DNA from: BRH-c32 sp041674625
GTDB lineage: Bacteria > Bacteroidota > Ignavibacteria > Ignavibacteriales > Melioribacteraceae
NCBI GenBank assembly: GCA_041674625.1
Contig: JBAYVI010000022.1
Coordinates: 1-30,939, forward strand
Reading direction: 5' to 3'
Length of the DNA: 30,939 bases
Notes under the pieces: generated by a model
What the model saw: only the letters and a program-made list of their open reading frames with translations
Told to the model about the DNA's origin: nothing
Database searches by the model: none
Program-made: the position numbers and the translations under genes
Part shown: positions 16,937 to 25,888 of the stretch, one piece after another
Layout: each line of letters starts with the position of its first letter
Position numbering within the stretch: position 1 is the first letter of the stretch

Positions 16937-19900
16937 ATGAAAAAATCGGGCATATATATTAATTCTATTTTTCTCTTTTTGCTTCTCTTTACTTTATCAT
17001 GTAAAGTGAAAGAGCCCTTAAATAATTCAATAGTAAATTTAGATTTAGAGAGAAAAGAATCGAACTGGCATATCACAAAAACAATCCCCCTCCCAAATTC
17101 AGTAGTTATAAAATTAATTGATAACTATGGAAAATATTCATTTTGGCAATCGATAAGAGATGTAATTTTCTTTAATGGACTTGAAGCTCAAATAATATAT
17201 TCGAGCACAAAAGATAGGATTGGTGCAGTAGCAATTTCCGAGGATCATTCATATCTGATCATTGGTTTACATTCAGAAGAATACACTATAAAACTTTATT
17301 ATGTCCCTTTTACAATTAATAATGGAATATTCAGATTAGGAGAAAAAATCGAGATCGATAATCTCATAACAGAAAACATTATCGGGATAAAATATATTGG
17401 TAATGATAAATTTATATTACTCGGGACTATGGAATACCAAATAATTTCTATATCACGTAAAAATCAAATTAGTTTCAAAAATGAACACCATACAATCAAT
17501 TTAAATCCCGGTTACGGAATTCAATTAGTTAAAAATAATATGAGTAATGAAATTCTTCTCTATTCATTCGATGACATTTATTCGATAGATAGCAGTGATA
17601 ATTATTCAACTCTAAAAAAAGTTATAGAATTTCCAAATCCAATTTTGAATCCCGAAGAAATTAAATATTCTTATAGCGCATACTTATATCGTTGCTCCGG
17701 AAATTTGAAAAGAGGAATTTTTAAAAAAGATAGTTTACTTTGTTATTATCGAAAAATAAATAATAGTTATTCATTCGAGACTACCGATACTCTTTTAGTT
17801 GATAATAAATTAAGAATAAGCCCACAGTCACTCTATAACATTTTATTAACTAAAAATAATTTTGTTTATGCTTCTAATTCCGGTGCGATAATTTGTAAGA
17901 ATTTATCTGACAAAAAACAATTTAATCAGAATTGGTCAACTGTGATAAATCTTCCAAAATCCACTGAATATTCATTTTTATATGATGATGGTAAAATAAT
18001 CGCTGTACTTGATTCAATTATTATTATAAATAATAAATCAAATTACCTAAACGAGAATCAAAGTAAGAATAAACCAAAAACAAACTTTTTCGCATTGACC
18101 GATTTCCCTATACCCTCTTCAATATATGGCCTTGCCGTATGTGATTTTAATGGTGATAATAAGGAAGATATTTATGCAGTAGACATTTACGACAACAATC
18201 GTTTTTTTAATAATTTCCTAAATTTTGAAGTGCCTTACCTAAGCAATACAACAGAAAAAATTGGATTGGAAGGAAGGAAAAATAAAGAAGGGGCATTTGA
18301 ACTTGATTTAGGTGTTGTAGCGGGAGATATTGATGAATCGGGTTCAGAGGATTTAATTGTAACTTATCTTGAAGGACCGAATACACTTTATATAAATAAT
18401 GGAAAAGGATACTTTCGAGATTGCACAGATGAATTTAATCTGAATATAAACATTCATCGAAGCGAATCGGCATCCTTAGGCGATATAAATAATGATGGTT
18501 ATCTCGATTATTTTACAACAAGCTACCTCAATACAAACCATCTTTTTGTAAACAAAACCGGGGATAAGTTTATTGAGAAAACTGATAAAACCGGTTTAAG
18601 AACCGAATATGGCGGGATTACAGCTATTATGGGAGACGTGAATAATGATGGCTACCTCGATATTTATCTTTGTAATTGGCAAAAAGAAAACAAGCTTTTT
18701 CTAAATAATGGGAATGGGACATTTAAAGATGTAACCTGGGAAAGCGGCACTGGCTGTGGCGTAATGAAGAGATCTAATTCTGCAATATTTGCAGACTTTG
18801 ATAATGATGGCGACCTTGATTTATTTGTCGGAAATAGAGGCACCGGCAATAATCTATTTTTGAATAATGGGACTGGAGTTTTTAATGATGTAACTTCAAA
18901 GAGTGGACTCGAAGGAAAATACTTTACTTATGGTGCAGTGGCAGCTGATTTTAATAACGATTCATTTCTCGATCTAGCTTTTACAAATATAAAAAATATT
19001 GTTATCTATTTTAGTAAAGGGATTAAGAATGAAATTCCACAATTTATAAAATTTACCGAACCAATTTTATCTGACTTGCATAATGCTGAAGTATCTGGTT
19101 CATTTTCCGGAATTGCGACGCTCGATATAAGAAATGATGGAGATATTGATCTCCTTATTGGGCAGGTGGATGGTAAGTTACAACTTATGCACAACAACTT
19201 AAATGCTAAAGCTAAATCAAATAATTTTATTTCAGTCAGGGTGATTGGTTCAGAAAGTAATAGAAGTGCGATCGGGGCTAAGCTATATTTATATGAAGGC
19301 ACTAAATTAGTTGGGTTCAGGGAAATAAATAGTAATAGCGGTTATGTGAGCTCAGATTCTAAAATTCAACATTTCGGAATTGGTAATGGTGATAGAAAAT
19401 ATAAATTAATAGTTGTTTTTCCGAAAAGTAAAATCAGTAAAGAACTATATGTAAATGCCGGTTCACATCTTGAAATTCATGAGCACGAAGGTCCATCTGA
19501 ATTATATTATATTACATTAAAAAATTTGAAAAGGTATCTATTTAGTAATTCATTTTTGTATGGAATTATAAAACTGCTTATACTCTTTCCATTATTTTAT
19601 TTATTCATATTCCTTCTTAAACAAAATTTTATCCAAAACCATTTTCCATTTTTCAGTTCAGTTTCTAAAACGCAAATATTCAAGTTGGGTCTAATCTGTT
19701 TTAGCACATATATATTTACAATCATTGTAATTAAAATCACGAACAGTATTTATCCGGATAATAGTGATTGGATAACAAACTCCCGAAATATTTTCATAGA
19801 GGATTATTTGTCATTTTTGACTTCATTAGCATCAATACCTATAAGTTTAATCCTGCTCAAAAATAATGAAACAAAGAAATTAAGTAGAATGAATATTCTT

Positions 19901-20758
19901 GACAAGCTTTTGAAAGAGTTACAAGGGTTTTATCACGGCGAAGCTTCTGCAATGAACTTAAATAGGCTTTCTCTTTTTTTGAAAAATTTTAGTTCGATCG
20001 ATTTTAATGATACTATTTTCCAAGAAAGATTTAGCTCAATTATTAGTGAATATAATTTGAGTGCATACAAATCGTTGATTACAATTTCCGATCTTGTAAA
20101 TTTACTTCGATTTGATCAGCGATTTATAGAGGAAGAATCAACTTTAAAGAAATTATCAAATGGGATTTTGTTGTTAACAGTAGAATTAAAATCTGAAATT
20201 TATGAAACAGATTTAGAAAAACTAAAAATCTCCAAAGGTGATTGCATTGAAAAGATTGAGAAACTTAAGCACAAAATAGTAGACCTAACTCGTTTAATTC
20301 ATAATCATGTAAATTGTTCGGTAGATGAAGTTTTGGCAATAATTAAGAACAAATATGGAGACTTAGAAAAGAAGCATTATCAGTTAGAATTAAATAACGA
20401 AACCGAACATTTTATTAAGCTCTTTATTGATAAGGATGAGTTAGAGAAATGTATCTCTATTTTAATTCAGAACTCAATTGAAGCATACACAGATAGTGAC
20501 GCATATAAGAATTTTATTTCGCTTAATGTTATTGAAAAGCAAGGACATCTAATAATTACTGTAAAAGACAATGGTTCAGGAATTAGTGAAGAAACCAAAA
20601 AGAATATATTTATAAAAGGATTTACAACTAAGGTAAATGGAGAAGGATTTGGACTTTCTTATGTAAAGGGAACGGTTGAAAAATATTATGGCAGCGTTTC
20701 TATTGAATCTAATTTAGGTGCGGGAACAAGCTTTACAATAAATTTGAGAGTAATCTGA
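16937..20758 (+). CDS. Giant sensor histidine kinase with FG-GAP propeller and ASPIC/UnbV domain
   Basis: This is a 1273-residue membrane sensor. Residues 1-22 are a lipoprotein-like signal ending FTLSC (Cys22). Residues ~30-390 are beta-rich and unassigned. Seven D-x-N/D-x-D/N-G/S-x-x-D calcium-type loops begin at Asp403, 464, 516, 567, 620, 671 and 730, a 51-61-residue period expected of a seven-bladed FG-GAP/VCBS propeller. An ASPIC/UnbV-like domain follows at ~760-850 (NRSAIGAKLYLYEG, SGYVSSDSKIQHFGIG). Three membrane helices (~872-895, 914-935, 956-978) put the kinase in the cytoplasm. The likely phospho-acceptor is His1000 in FYHGEASAMNLNRL. The ATPase has N-box Asn1179, DNGSG at 1211 and GEGFGLSY near 1236. 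It is preceded by an NtrC-type regulator gene and a sigma-54-type promoter, so the pair probably forms a two-component system sensing an extracytoplasmic glycan or protein. Confidence 0.9.
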   Translation: MKKSGIYINSIFLFLLLFTLSCKVKEPLNNSIVNLDLERKESNWHITKTIPLPNSVVIKLIDNYGKYSFWQSIRDVIFFNGLEAQIIYSSTKDRIGAVAISEDHSYLIIGLHSEEYTIKLYYVPFTINNGIFRLGEKIEIDNLITENIIGIKYIGNDKFILLGTMEYQIISISRKNQISFKNEHHTINLNPGYGIQLVKNNMSNEILLYSFDDIYSIDSSDNYSTLKKVIEFPNPILNPEEIKYSYSAYLYRCSGNLKRGIFKKDSLLCYYRKINNSYSFETTDTLLVDNKLRISPQSLYNILLTKNNFVYASNSGAIICKNLSDKKQFNQNWSTVINLPKSTEYSFLYDDGKIIAVLDSIIIINNKSNYLNENQSKNKPKTNFFALTDFPIPSSIYGLAVCDFNGDNKEDIYAVDIYDNNRFFNNFLNFEVPYLSNTTEKIGLEGRKNKEGAFELDLGVVAGDIDESGSEDLIVTYLEGPNTLYINNGKGYFRDCTDEFNLNINIHRSESASLGDINNDGYLDYFTTSYLNTNHLFVNKTGDKFIEKTDKTGLRTEYGGITAIMGDVNNDGYLDIYLCNWQKENKLFLNNGNGTFKDVTWESGTGCGVMKRSNSAIFADFDNDGDLDLFVGNRGTGNNLFLNNGTGVFNDVTSKSGLEGKYFTYGAVAADFNNDSFLDLAFTNIKNIVIYFSKGIKNEIPQFIKFTEPILSDLHNAEVSGSFSGIATLDIRNDGDIDLLIGQVDGKLQLMHNNLNAKAKSNNFISVRVIGSESNRSAIGAKLYLYEGTKLVGFREINSNSGYVSSDSKIQHFGIGNGDRKYKLIVVFPKSKISKELYVNAGSHLEIHEHEGPSELYYITLKNLKRYLFSNSFLYGIIKLLILFPLFYLFIFLLKQNFIQNHFPFFSSVSKTQIFKLGLICFSTYIFTIIVIKITNSIYPDNSDWITNSRNIFIEDYLSFLTSLASIPISLILLKNNETKKLSRMNILDKLLKELQGFYHGEASAMNLNRLSLFLKNFSSIDFNDTIFQERFSSIISEYNLSAYKSLITISDLVNLLRFDQRFIEEESTLKKLSNGILLLTVELKSEIYETDLEKLKISKGDCIEKIEKLKHKIVDLTRLIHNHVNCSVDEVLAIIKNKYGDLEKKHYQLELNNETEHFIKLFIDKDELEKCISILIQNSIEAYTDSDAYKNFISLNVIEKQGHLIITVKDNGSGISEETKKNIFIKGFTTKVNGEGFGLSYVKGTVEKYYGSVSIESNLGAGTSFTINLRVI

Positions 20759-21535
20759 TTATTTTTTGAAATTCCTAAAGATACTTCGTTCCGGATCATA
20801 ATTAAAACCATTGGCACTAAATGATTTTTGGAATTTTTCATTCGAAGAGATTGTTTCTGGAGTTTCTATATCAATCGAATTTTGTTCGGTAATAAACCAG
20901 ATTAAATCAGTAAACTGAACAGCTAAATCTAAATCGTGCGTAGAAAGTAAAATAGATATTCCCTCATCAATAGTTAGCTTTTTCAATAAACTAAGAATCT
21001 CCAATTTATTAGGGATATCAAGAAATGCAGTAGGTTCATCTAATAAAATCAATGGTGTTTTTTGAGCAAGAGCGCGAGCAATCATTACCTTTTGTCTAAA
21101 TCCATCACTAAGTTCTAAAATATCTTTATCTCGAAATTTAGTAAGCCCGGTGATCTCTAATACATCATCAACAATATCAAAATCTTCTTCCCTTAGAACA
21201 CCGAGCCAATTATTATGCGGATATCTACCCATACTAACAATCGAATATACAGAAGCACTTCCAAAATTAAAATTTTCGGTTAAGACTATACTTAATGAAC
21301 GAGCTAATTCAGATCTATCTAATTCAAAAATAGATTTTTCATTAATTTTTATATCACCGGCTAAGGATTCTTGAATTCCTGTTATTGTTCTTAAGAATGT
21401 AGATTTACCACAACCATTTGGACCAATTAGGCAGATTAACTCTCCACTATTAATTGAAAGATTTATATCTTTTAATAAAATCGTATCTGGTTCTTTCTTT
21501 CTTTTATAACCTATTTTTAAATTTTCTATTTTCAT
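20759..21535 (-). CDS. ABC importer ATPase (FecE/BtuD type)
   Basis: Cytoplasmic ATPase of 258 residues powering the permease encoded just upstream (one-base gap). Walker A is GPNGCGKSTFLRT, Walker B LILLDEPTAFLD, and the H-loop is in LLSTHDLD. The signature reads LSDGFRQKVMIARAL instead of the canonical LSGGQ; this D-for-G variant with retained flanks is familiar among Bacteroidota FecE-like ATPases, so I do not treat it as inactivating. The family imports iron-siderophore, haem or cobalamin. Its stop codon abuts the stop of the convergent sensor kinase gene with no base between them. Confidence 0.92.
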   Translation of the reverse strand: MKIENLKIGYKRKKEPDTILLKDINLSINSGELICLIGPNGCGKSTFLRTITGIQESLAGDIKINEKSIFELDRSELARSLSIVLTENFNFGSASVYSIVSMGRYPHNNWLGVLREEDFDIVDDVLEITGLTKFRDKDILELSDGFRQKVMIARALAQKTPLILLDEPTAFLDIPNKLEILSLLKKLTIDEGISILLSTHDLDLAVQFTDLIWFITEQNSIDIETPETISSNEKFQKSFSANGFNYDPERSIFRNFKK

Positions 21536-21536
21536 T

Positions 21537-22592
21537 TCAATCCATAGCGAAAGTATGTTTAATTTTTCGCTGCTGCAAAATAATCCAAATTACAACAGGA
21601 GCACCAACAAGTGAAGTAACTACGTTTATAGGAAGTGTCTGCTCCCCTCCCGGCATTTGAGCAATTATATCGCAAATCAATGTTAATGTACTACCAACAA
21701 GAGCAACCATAGGAATTAATTTTTTGTGATCCGATTCATGCAAAAGATTCCTGGTAATCTGTGGTACGGCAATACCTATAAAAGCAATTGGTCCACAAAA
21801 TGCGGTTATAATGCCGGCTAATACACCTCCAATAATAATGAGGAGAAAGCGAAGTAACTTAATATTAGCACCCATACTTAGAGCATAGTGTTCACCAAGT
21901 AACAATAGATTTAGTTGTTTAGAAAGAACATACGAACCAGCAAGACCAAGAAAAATAATAGGGACTAAAAAATAAAGGTCTTTCCAAAGCACATTGCCAA
22001 AATTGCCCATTCCCCAGATAATATATCCTTGGAGATTTTCGGGAGCTGAAAAATATTTTAAAATACTTTCAAGAGCGCCGATTATATGACCTATCATCAA
22101 ACCAAGGATTAATAAAGTAACATTACTGCTAACTTTTTTAGCTGCGAATGTAATAAGGAGAAGTACTAAAGCAGAGCCGATTACAGCGGCGGTAGTAATA
22201 CTTAATTGACTAAAAAAATCACCTAAGAAATATAAATTCAATCCAAATGAACCTGCGGTAAGGATAACTAATGCCACACCAAAACTTGCTCCTGAACTAA
22301 TTCCAAGAACATAAGGTTCAGCCAAAGGATTTCTGAAATAAGTTTGCATTATAAGTCCGCAAACAGAAAGTGCGCTTCCAGCAAGCATAGCAGTAATTGC
22401 TTTTGGAATCCGAAATTCAAGGATTATTGTTTTCCAAATCTGATCTCCGGAAGAATTACCAAAAAGGATTTTGATTGCACTTAAAATAGGAATATCTACC
22501 GAACCGAGAACAATATCTAAGGTAAATACTACAACCAATAACCCTAAAAGGATAATTGTAATGATTCTATTTTTTCTTTTATTTCTGCTCAT
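21537..22592 (-). CDS. FecCD/BtuC-type ABC transporter permease
   Basis: Inner-membrane permease of 351 residues with about ten hydrophobic helices. Family landmarks are the early RIPKAITAMLAGSALSVCGLIMQTYFRNPLAEPYVLGISSGAS region (read in pieces: RIPKAITAMLAG, GLIMQTYFRNPLAEP, LGISSGASFG), the ATPase-contact segment AFIGIAVPQITRNLLHESDHKKLIP, and GEQTLPINVVTSLVGAPVVIWI at the end. It overlaps the binding-protein gene by four bases upstream and lies one base from the ATPase gene, so the three genes form one operon. The homodimer imports a chelated metal or corrinoid across the inner membrane; sequence alone does not separate these. No cobalamin riboswitch or TonB receptor gene is seen near it. 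Confidence 0.92.
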   Translation of the reverse strand: MSRNKRKNRIITIILLGLLVVVFTLDIVLGSVDIPILSAIKILFGNSSGDQIWKTIILEFRIPKAITAMLAGSALSVCGLIMQTYFRNPLAEPYVLGISSGASFGVALVILTAGSFGLNLYFLGDFFSQLSITTAAVIGSALVLLLITFAAKKVSSNVTLLILGLMIGHIIGALESILKYFSAPENLQGYIIWGMGNFGNVLWKDLYFLVPIIFLGLAGSYVLSKQLNLLLLGEHYALSMGANIKLLRFLLIIIGGVLAGIITAFCGPIAFIGIAVPQITRNLLHESDHKKLIPMVALVGSTLTLICDIIAQMPGGEQTLPINVVTSLVGAPVVIWIILQQRKIKHTFAMD

Positions 22593-23746
22593 TTTGGTTG
22601 TAGTTTTTTATAGTATTTGAAATGAGTATCGGGTAAAAGTTCAGGATGAAATATTTTTATTAAATCGGAAAGAACTAAATCACAATTGATTACCCCATTT
22701 TCCCAATATTCAAATAATCCCTTGTCGTTTATTGAGGCATTATTATTATAAATATTACCTGTTTTAAATGCTTTGAATTTATTGTTGCGGGGATCGTTTT
22801 TTAATACATCCTCCATATTTTTCCAAAAAAGTACATTAATCCAATAATCGGCTGAATTGGCTTTTTCGTAAACCTGCTCGAAACTTAATTTAAGGCTTCC
22901 GACATCCTTATTTTTTTTCCAGATATAATCAGCACCAGCATCGGAAAGAAGAGCAGCCATAAAACTTTTACCACCCGGGACATACCAAGTGCCGCCAAAG
23001 ATAGCCTCAGTGAAAACAGTTGGTCGTGTTTTTGCTTTTTCAGCAATTAATTTTAATTCATTATATTTTTTTTCTATTCCATTAAAAACAATATTAGCTT
23101 CCTTTTCTTTATCAAAGAATGCAGCTATAAACTTAATCCATTCGGCTCTGGCTAAGGGAGAAGTTTCTAAATGTATAGTTGAAGAAGCTATTGGAATATT
23201 ATTCTTAATCAGCTTCTCACTTCCATCAAGATGCGGGTTTCCATTTCCATAAGTAAAAACTATCCCTGGATTTAATGCAAATATTTTCTCAATATTCATA
23301 TTATTTGCATCACCAACCTCTTTAACTTTTCCTTCATTAAATTTTTGATGGATTAGAGGTGAGAATATGTAATTAATATTATCTACAGCAATAACCTTAT
23401 CTAATAAATTGAGTTTTTCTAAGAAACCAATGTAAATAGACGTAAGTGCAGCGACAGATTTAATCGGTGTACGAATCAGTTGAGCATTAAGTATATTCGG
23501 AATAGTCTTAATATTTTCGCCGGCTAAAAGATAAATTGCCATAACTTTTTTGAGTGAATCGGAAGAAAGGACAGTAACAATTTTTACGCTATCGCGATAT
23601 TCAATGATAAAATTACTCGAATAATTAACTATTAATTTTTCTTCGTAAATAGAGTTGCCGGAATTAATGGTAGAGGTATTTTTATCGTTTTGATTTGTAC
23701 ATGATATCAAGAGCGATAATAGTAAAGGTAAAAAGAGTCTTTTCAT
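22589..23746 (-). CDS. ABC importer substrate-binding lipoprotein (FepB/BtuF type)
   Basis: Periplasmic, lipid-anchored binding protein delivering substrate to the FecCD-type permease. I use ATG 23746 because it places the lipoprotein signal MKRLFLPLLLSLLISC at the N-terminus (385 residues); an in-frame ATG nine codons upstream would add MYYLNEVFL. The class III binding-protein core is visible as SIYIGFLEKLNLLDKVIAVD, NMNIEKIFALNPGIVFTYG and EAIFGGTWYVPGGKSFMAALLSDAG, with a long linking helix between lobes. The tail, FEYWENGVINCDLVLSDLI then HPELLPDTHFKYYKKL, resembles Bacteroidota members of this group. The likely ligands are ferric siderophore, haem or a corrinoid; the UroD/MtaA-like gene elsewhere in the window makes a corrinoid tempting but unproven. 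First gene of its operon, behind the terminator at 23825-23853. Confidence 0.88.
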   Translation of the reverse strand: MKRLFLPLLLSLLISCTNQNDKNTSTINSGNSIYEEKLIVNYSSNFIIEYRDSVKIVTVLSSDSLKKVMAIYLLAGENIKTIPNILNAQLIRTPIKSVAALTSIYIGFLEKLNLLDKVIAVDNINYIFSPLIHQKFNEGKVKEVGDANNMNIEKIFALNPGIVFTYGNGNPHLDGSEKLIKNNIPIASSTIHLETSPLARAEWIKFIAAFFDKEKEANIVFNGIEKKYNELKLIAEKAKTRPTVFTEAIFGGTWYVPGGKSFMAALLSDAGADYIWKKNKDVGSLKLSFEQVYEKANSADYWINVLFWKNMEDVLKNDPRNNKFKAFKTGNIYNNNASINDKGLFEYWENGVINCDLVLSDLIKIFHPELLPDTHFKYYKKLQPK

Positions 23747-23819
23747 TAAAAACACTTCATTTAAGTAATACATAGTCTCGAAATATAAATCTATCTAACG
23801 GGTAAGACAAATTGAAAAT

Positions 23820-23853
23820 AAAAAAGCGGCATAGAAAATTTCACTATACCGCT
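23820..23853 (-). terminator. Intrinsic terminator after the SGNH hydrolase gene
   Basis: Read on the minus strand, AGCGGTATAG (23853-23844) pairs with CTATGCCGCT (23834-23825) across a 9-base loop, with one G-U pair, and is followed at once by TTTTTT. It lies about 60 bases past the stop of the SGNH gene and insulates the ABC importer operon. On the plus strand the same stem has a mismatch and only a short U run. Confidence 0.8.
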
Positions 23854-23896
23854 CTAAAAATGTATACAATTGGAGTAAGATGGCAAAAATTATTTA

Positions 23897-23914
23897 CTGC
23901 AAAGACATTTGCAG
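23897..23914 (-). repeat. Short hairpin immediately after the SGNH gene stop
   Basis: CTGCAAA and TTTGCAG flank a four-base centre, directly abutting the stop codon at 23915-23917. There is no T-run, so termination probably occurs at the stronger hairpin downstream. It could protect the 3' end of the mRNA. Confidence 0.4.
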
Positions 23915-25726
23915 CTATTTTACTAATACCATTTTAATTGACTTATTTATCCCCAATATATTCATTTTGCAAAAGTAGATTCCCGAGCTTACATTTTTCC
24001 CTGTCTCATCTTTTCCATTCCAACTGATTTCAAATCTACCAGTTGATTTGGATTCATCAACTAAAACTCGGACTAATTTACCAAGAGAATCGTAAACTTT
24101 TAAGGAAACATTCGCAGGGTTAGAAACACTATATTTTATTGTGGTTTCAGGATTAAAAGGATTGGGGTAATTCTGCTCTAAACTGTATTTGGACGGAATT
24201 TGTTCATCTTTTGCCTTTACAGAATTTGTTTTTAGCGTTCCATAAATTTCGATTTCGCGAATTTCTAAACCTTTAGAGGGATCGTTTCTATTAACTGTTA
24301 ATACACGAACAATATTAGAATACCCCGTAAGGCTTGTAATATCATCAATCCCCCCATCACCGGTATTACCGGAGGAATAGATTCGAGAAGTAGCTCCGTT
24401 GGATTTTAGAATTTCTATATGATAATCGGAAGAATAATTATCTCCCCAATGGATAACAACTCTATTTATATTAATTTTTCTTCCAAGATCGATATAAGCC
24501 CATTGAGTAGAGGCAGTACCACTCTGCCATACAGTATTTAAATCACCATCATTCAGATAAGATGCTTTAGAAGTATCAAAAATACTCAATGCTTTTGCAG
24601 GATAATTTAGTGCCCGGTTAATTAAATATGCGTCCACGACTTCAATAGTAATTGATTTTTCGTCTTTGGATTCTCCATCAGCCGAAAGAACATAAGTAGT
24701 AGTTTGCTGTGGAGTTACAATCTTACTCCCTTTCGCTTCAACTAATTCTCCGTTAATCTTAGCCACGGTTCCGTTAGTAGTTTTCCAATTTAATGTTACT
24801 TCCTCTCCGGCTCCTAATTCTGCTTTGATAGGGTCAGCAGAAAAGGAAGTGATTTTTCCAGGTGCCAAATATTTTACAGTTGCAATTGCAGTATCAGGTG
24901 CAGTTCCTTTGGTTATTAGAGTATATTGCGCTTCATTTCCCGGAGTTATGACCATTGAATCAATAGAATTTACAGATTGACCATTAATCGTTACATTGGT
25001 ACCGGTTGTAGTTTCCCAATAAAGTCTAACTTGTTCTCCCTGCTCATAAAAATCAGGGATTGCATAAAAGCTTCTAATTATCCCGGTCGCGCTATTAATA
25101 ATTGCATTATAAGCTGTTTGAGCTAAGATTGTATTACCTGGATTAGTTGGATGTATTCCATCAGAAAAAAGATCTGGATGTGGAAGCATTGCATTGTAAA
25201 AATCAATTAAGTAAGCACCGGAAGCATTACGAACAGAATCTGCCGCAGGAATAACTTTTTCTACCAATACAGATTGAGTGATTCCATACCTATCAATCTG
25301 AATAGGGCATGGGCTGGAAACAAATATTTGAGGATTTTTCCCATTTACCCTAAATTCACTGATCATTGCCATGTAATCATCAAAGTATTCATCTAAATAA
25401 ATTCTGTTTTGTGGTTTAGTATCGTTAGTCCCGAGTTTAATAATTACAATATCAGGGTCGAAATTTTTCGCATTTCTATATGTCGGTTCATTCCAATATG
25501 GAAAATCTCCCTTTTTGAGCATCGTGGTGCCGGAAACTCCGAAATTTGAAACAATGTAATGGCTGCCGAGCATTGTTTGGAGTTGATTAGGATATGATTG
25601 AGCACCGCCGCCAATAGTAATACTATTTCCAATACAAGCGATTTTAATTTTCTTCAATTGAGCTGTTAAGTTAATAGTTGATAAAAGAAAAAATGATATT
25701 GTAAAAATTGTAATTATTCGTTTCAT
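23915..25726 (-). CDS. Secreted SGNH hydrolase with discoidin domain and T9SS sorting tail
   Basis: Secreted esterase/deacetylase-like protein of 603 residues. After a signal peptide (residues 1-22) comes a complete SGNH domain: Ser35 in CIGNSIT (Asn replaces the usual Asp of GDS), Gly in NFGVSGTT, Asn in KLGTND, and Asp/His in SDGIHPT near residue 190. Two short Ig-like modules of similar sequence follow (VTINGQSVNS and AKINGELVEA cores). An F5/8 type C (discoidin) carbohydrate-binding domain spans ~370-495 (DLNTVWQSG, AYIDLGRKININRVVIHWG), and the T9SS sorting domain spans ~515-603 (NYPNPFNPETTIKYSV, GKNVSSGIYFCKM). It probably removes acyl groups from a surface-bound or environmental polysaccharide. 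A sigma-54-type promoter sits 34 bases upstream, so expression may depend on an activator such as the one at 15450-16805. Confidence 0.9.
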   Translation of the reverse strand: MKRIITIFTISFFLLSTINLTAQLKKIKIACIGNSITIGGGAQSYPNQLQTMLGSHYIVSNFGVSGTTMLKKGDFPYWNEPTYRNAKNFDPDIVIIKLGTNDTKPQNRIYLDEYFDDYMAMISEFRVNGKNPQIFVSSPCPIQIDRYGITQSVLVEKVIPAADSVRNASGAYLIDFYNAMLPHPDLFSDGIHPTNPGNTILAQTAYNAIINSATGIIRSFYAIPDFYEQGEQVRLYWETTTGTNVTINGQSVNSIDSMVITPGNEAQYTLITKGTAPDTAIATVKYLAPGKITSFSADPIKAELGAGEEVTLNWKTTNGTVAKINGELVEAKGSKIVTPQQTTTYVLSADGESKDEKSITIEVVDAYLINRALNYPAKALSIFDTSKASYLNDGDLNTVWQSGTASTQWAYIDLGRKININRVVIHWGDNYSSDYHIEILKSNGATSRIYSSGNTGDGGIDDITSLTGYSNIVRVLTVNRNDPSKGLEIREIEIYGTLKTNSVKAKDEQIPSKYSLEQNYPNPFNPETTIKYSVSNPANVSLKVYDSLGKLVRVLVDESKSTGRFEISWNGKDETGKNVSSGIYFCKMNILGINKSIKMVLVK

Positions 25727-25759
25727 AATTTTGCCTGAAGAGATTTTTAATCAATAAAA

Positions 25760-25775
25760 TGCAAAAATTGAGCCA
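25760..25775 (-). promoter_or_regulatory. Sigma-54-type -24/-12 promoter of the SGNH hydrolase gene
   Basis: On the minus strand the sequence is TGGCTCAATTTTTGCA, matching TGGCACG-N4-TTGCW at 10 of 12 fixed positions with correct GG/GC spacing. The predicted start point is near 25749, giving a leader of about 22 bases to ATG 25726. I found no convincing copy of the 18-bp dyad upstream of it. Confidence 0.62.
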
Positions 25776-25888
25776 ACCAATATTTTTAAAAAACGACCTG
25801 TTTTTCAGCTGTATGTTAGTTAAGGAATTTATTAGATTAATAAAGAGTTCACATTTTAATAATCACTCGAGCAATTAGGCGAGAGATT

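Noticed and set aside
21060..21120. LSDGF signature in the ABC ATPase as an inactivating change
   Set aside because: This variant is familiar in Bacteroidota FecE-like ATPases and the Walker motifs are intact.
23747..23830. Cobalamin riboswitch before the ABC importer operon
   Set aside because: The leader is short, AT-rich and lacks the conserved B12-box; the only structured element is the terminator of the preceding gene.
25796..25820. CTGTTTTTCAG-like imperfect repeat upstream of the SGNH sigma-54 element
   Set aside because: It is too short and does not resemble the 18-bp dyad at 16805-16851.
25868..25885. CTCG...CGAG stem after alr as a terminator
   Set aside because: Only four to five base pairs and no clear T-run.
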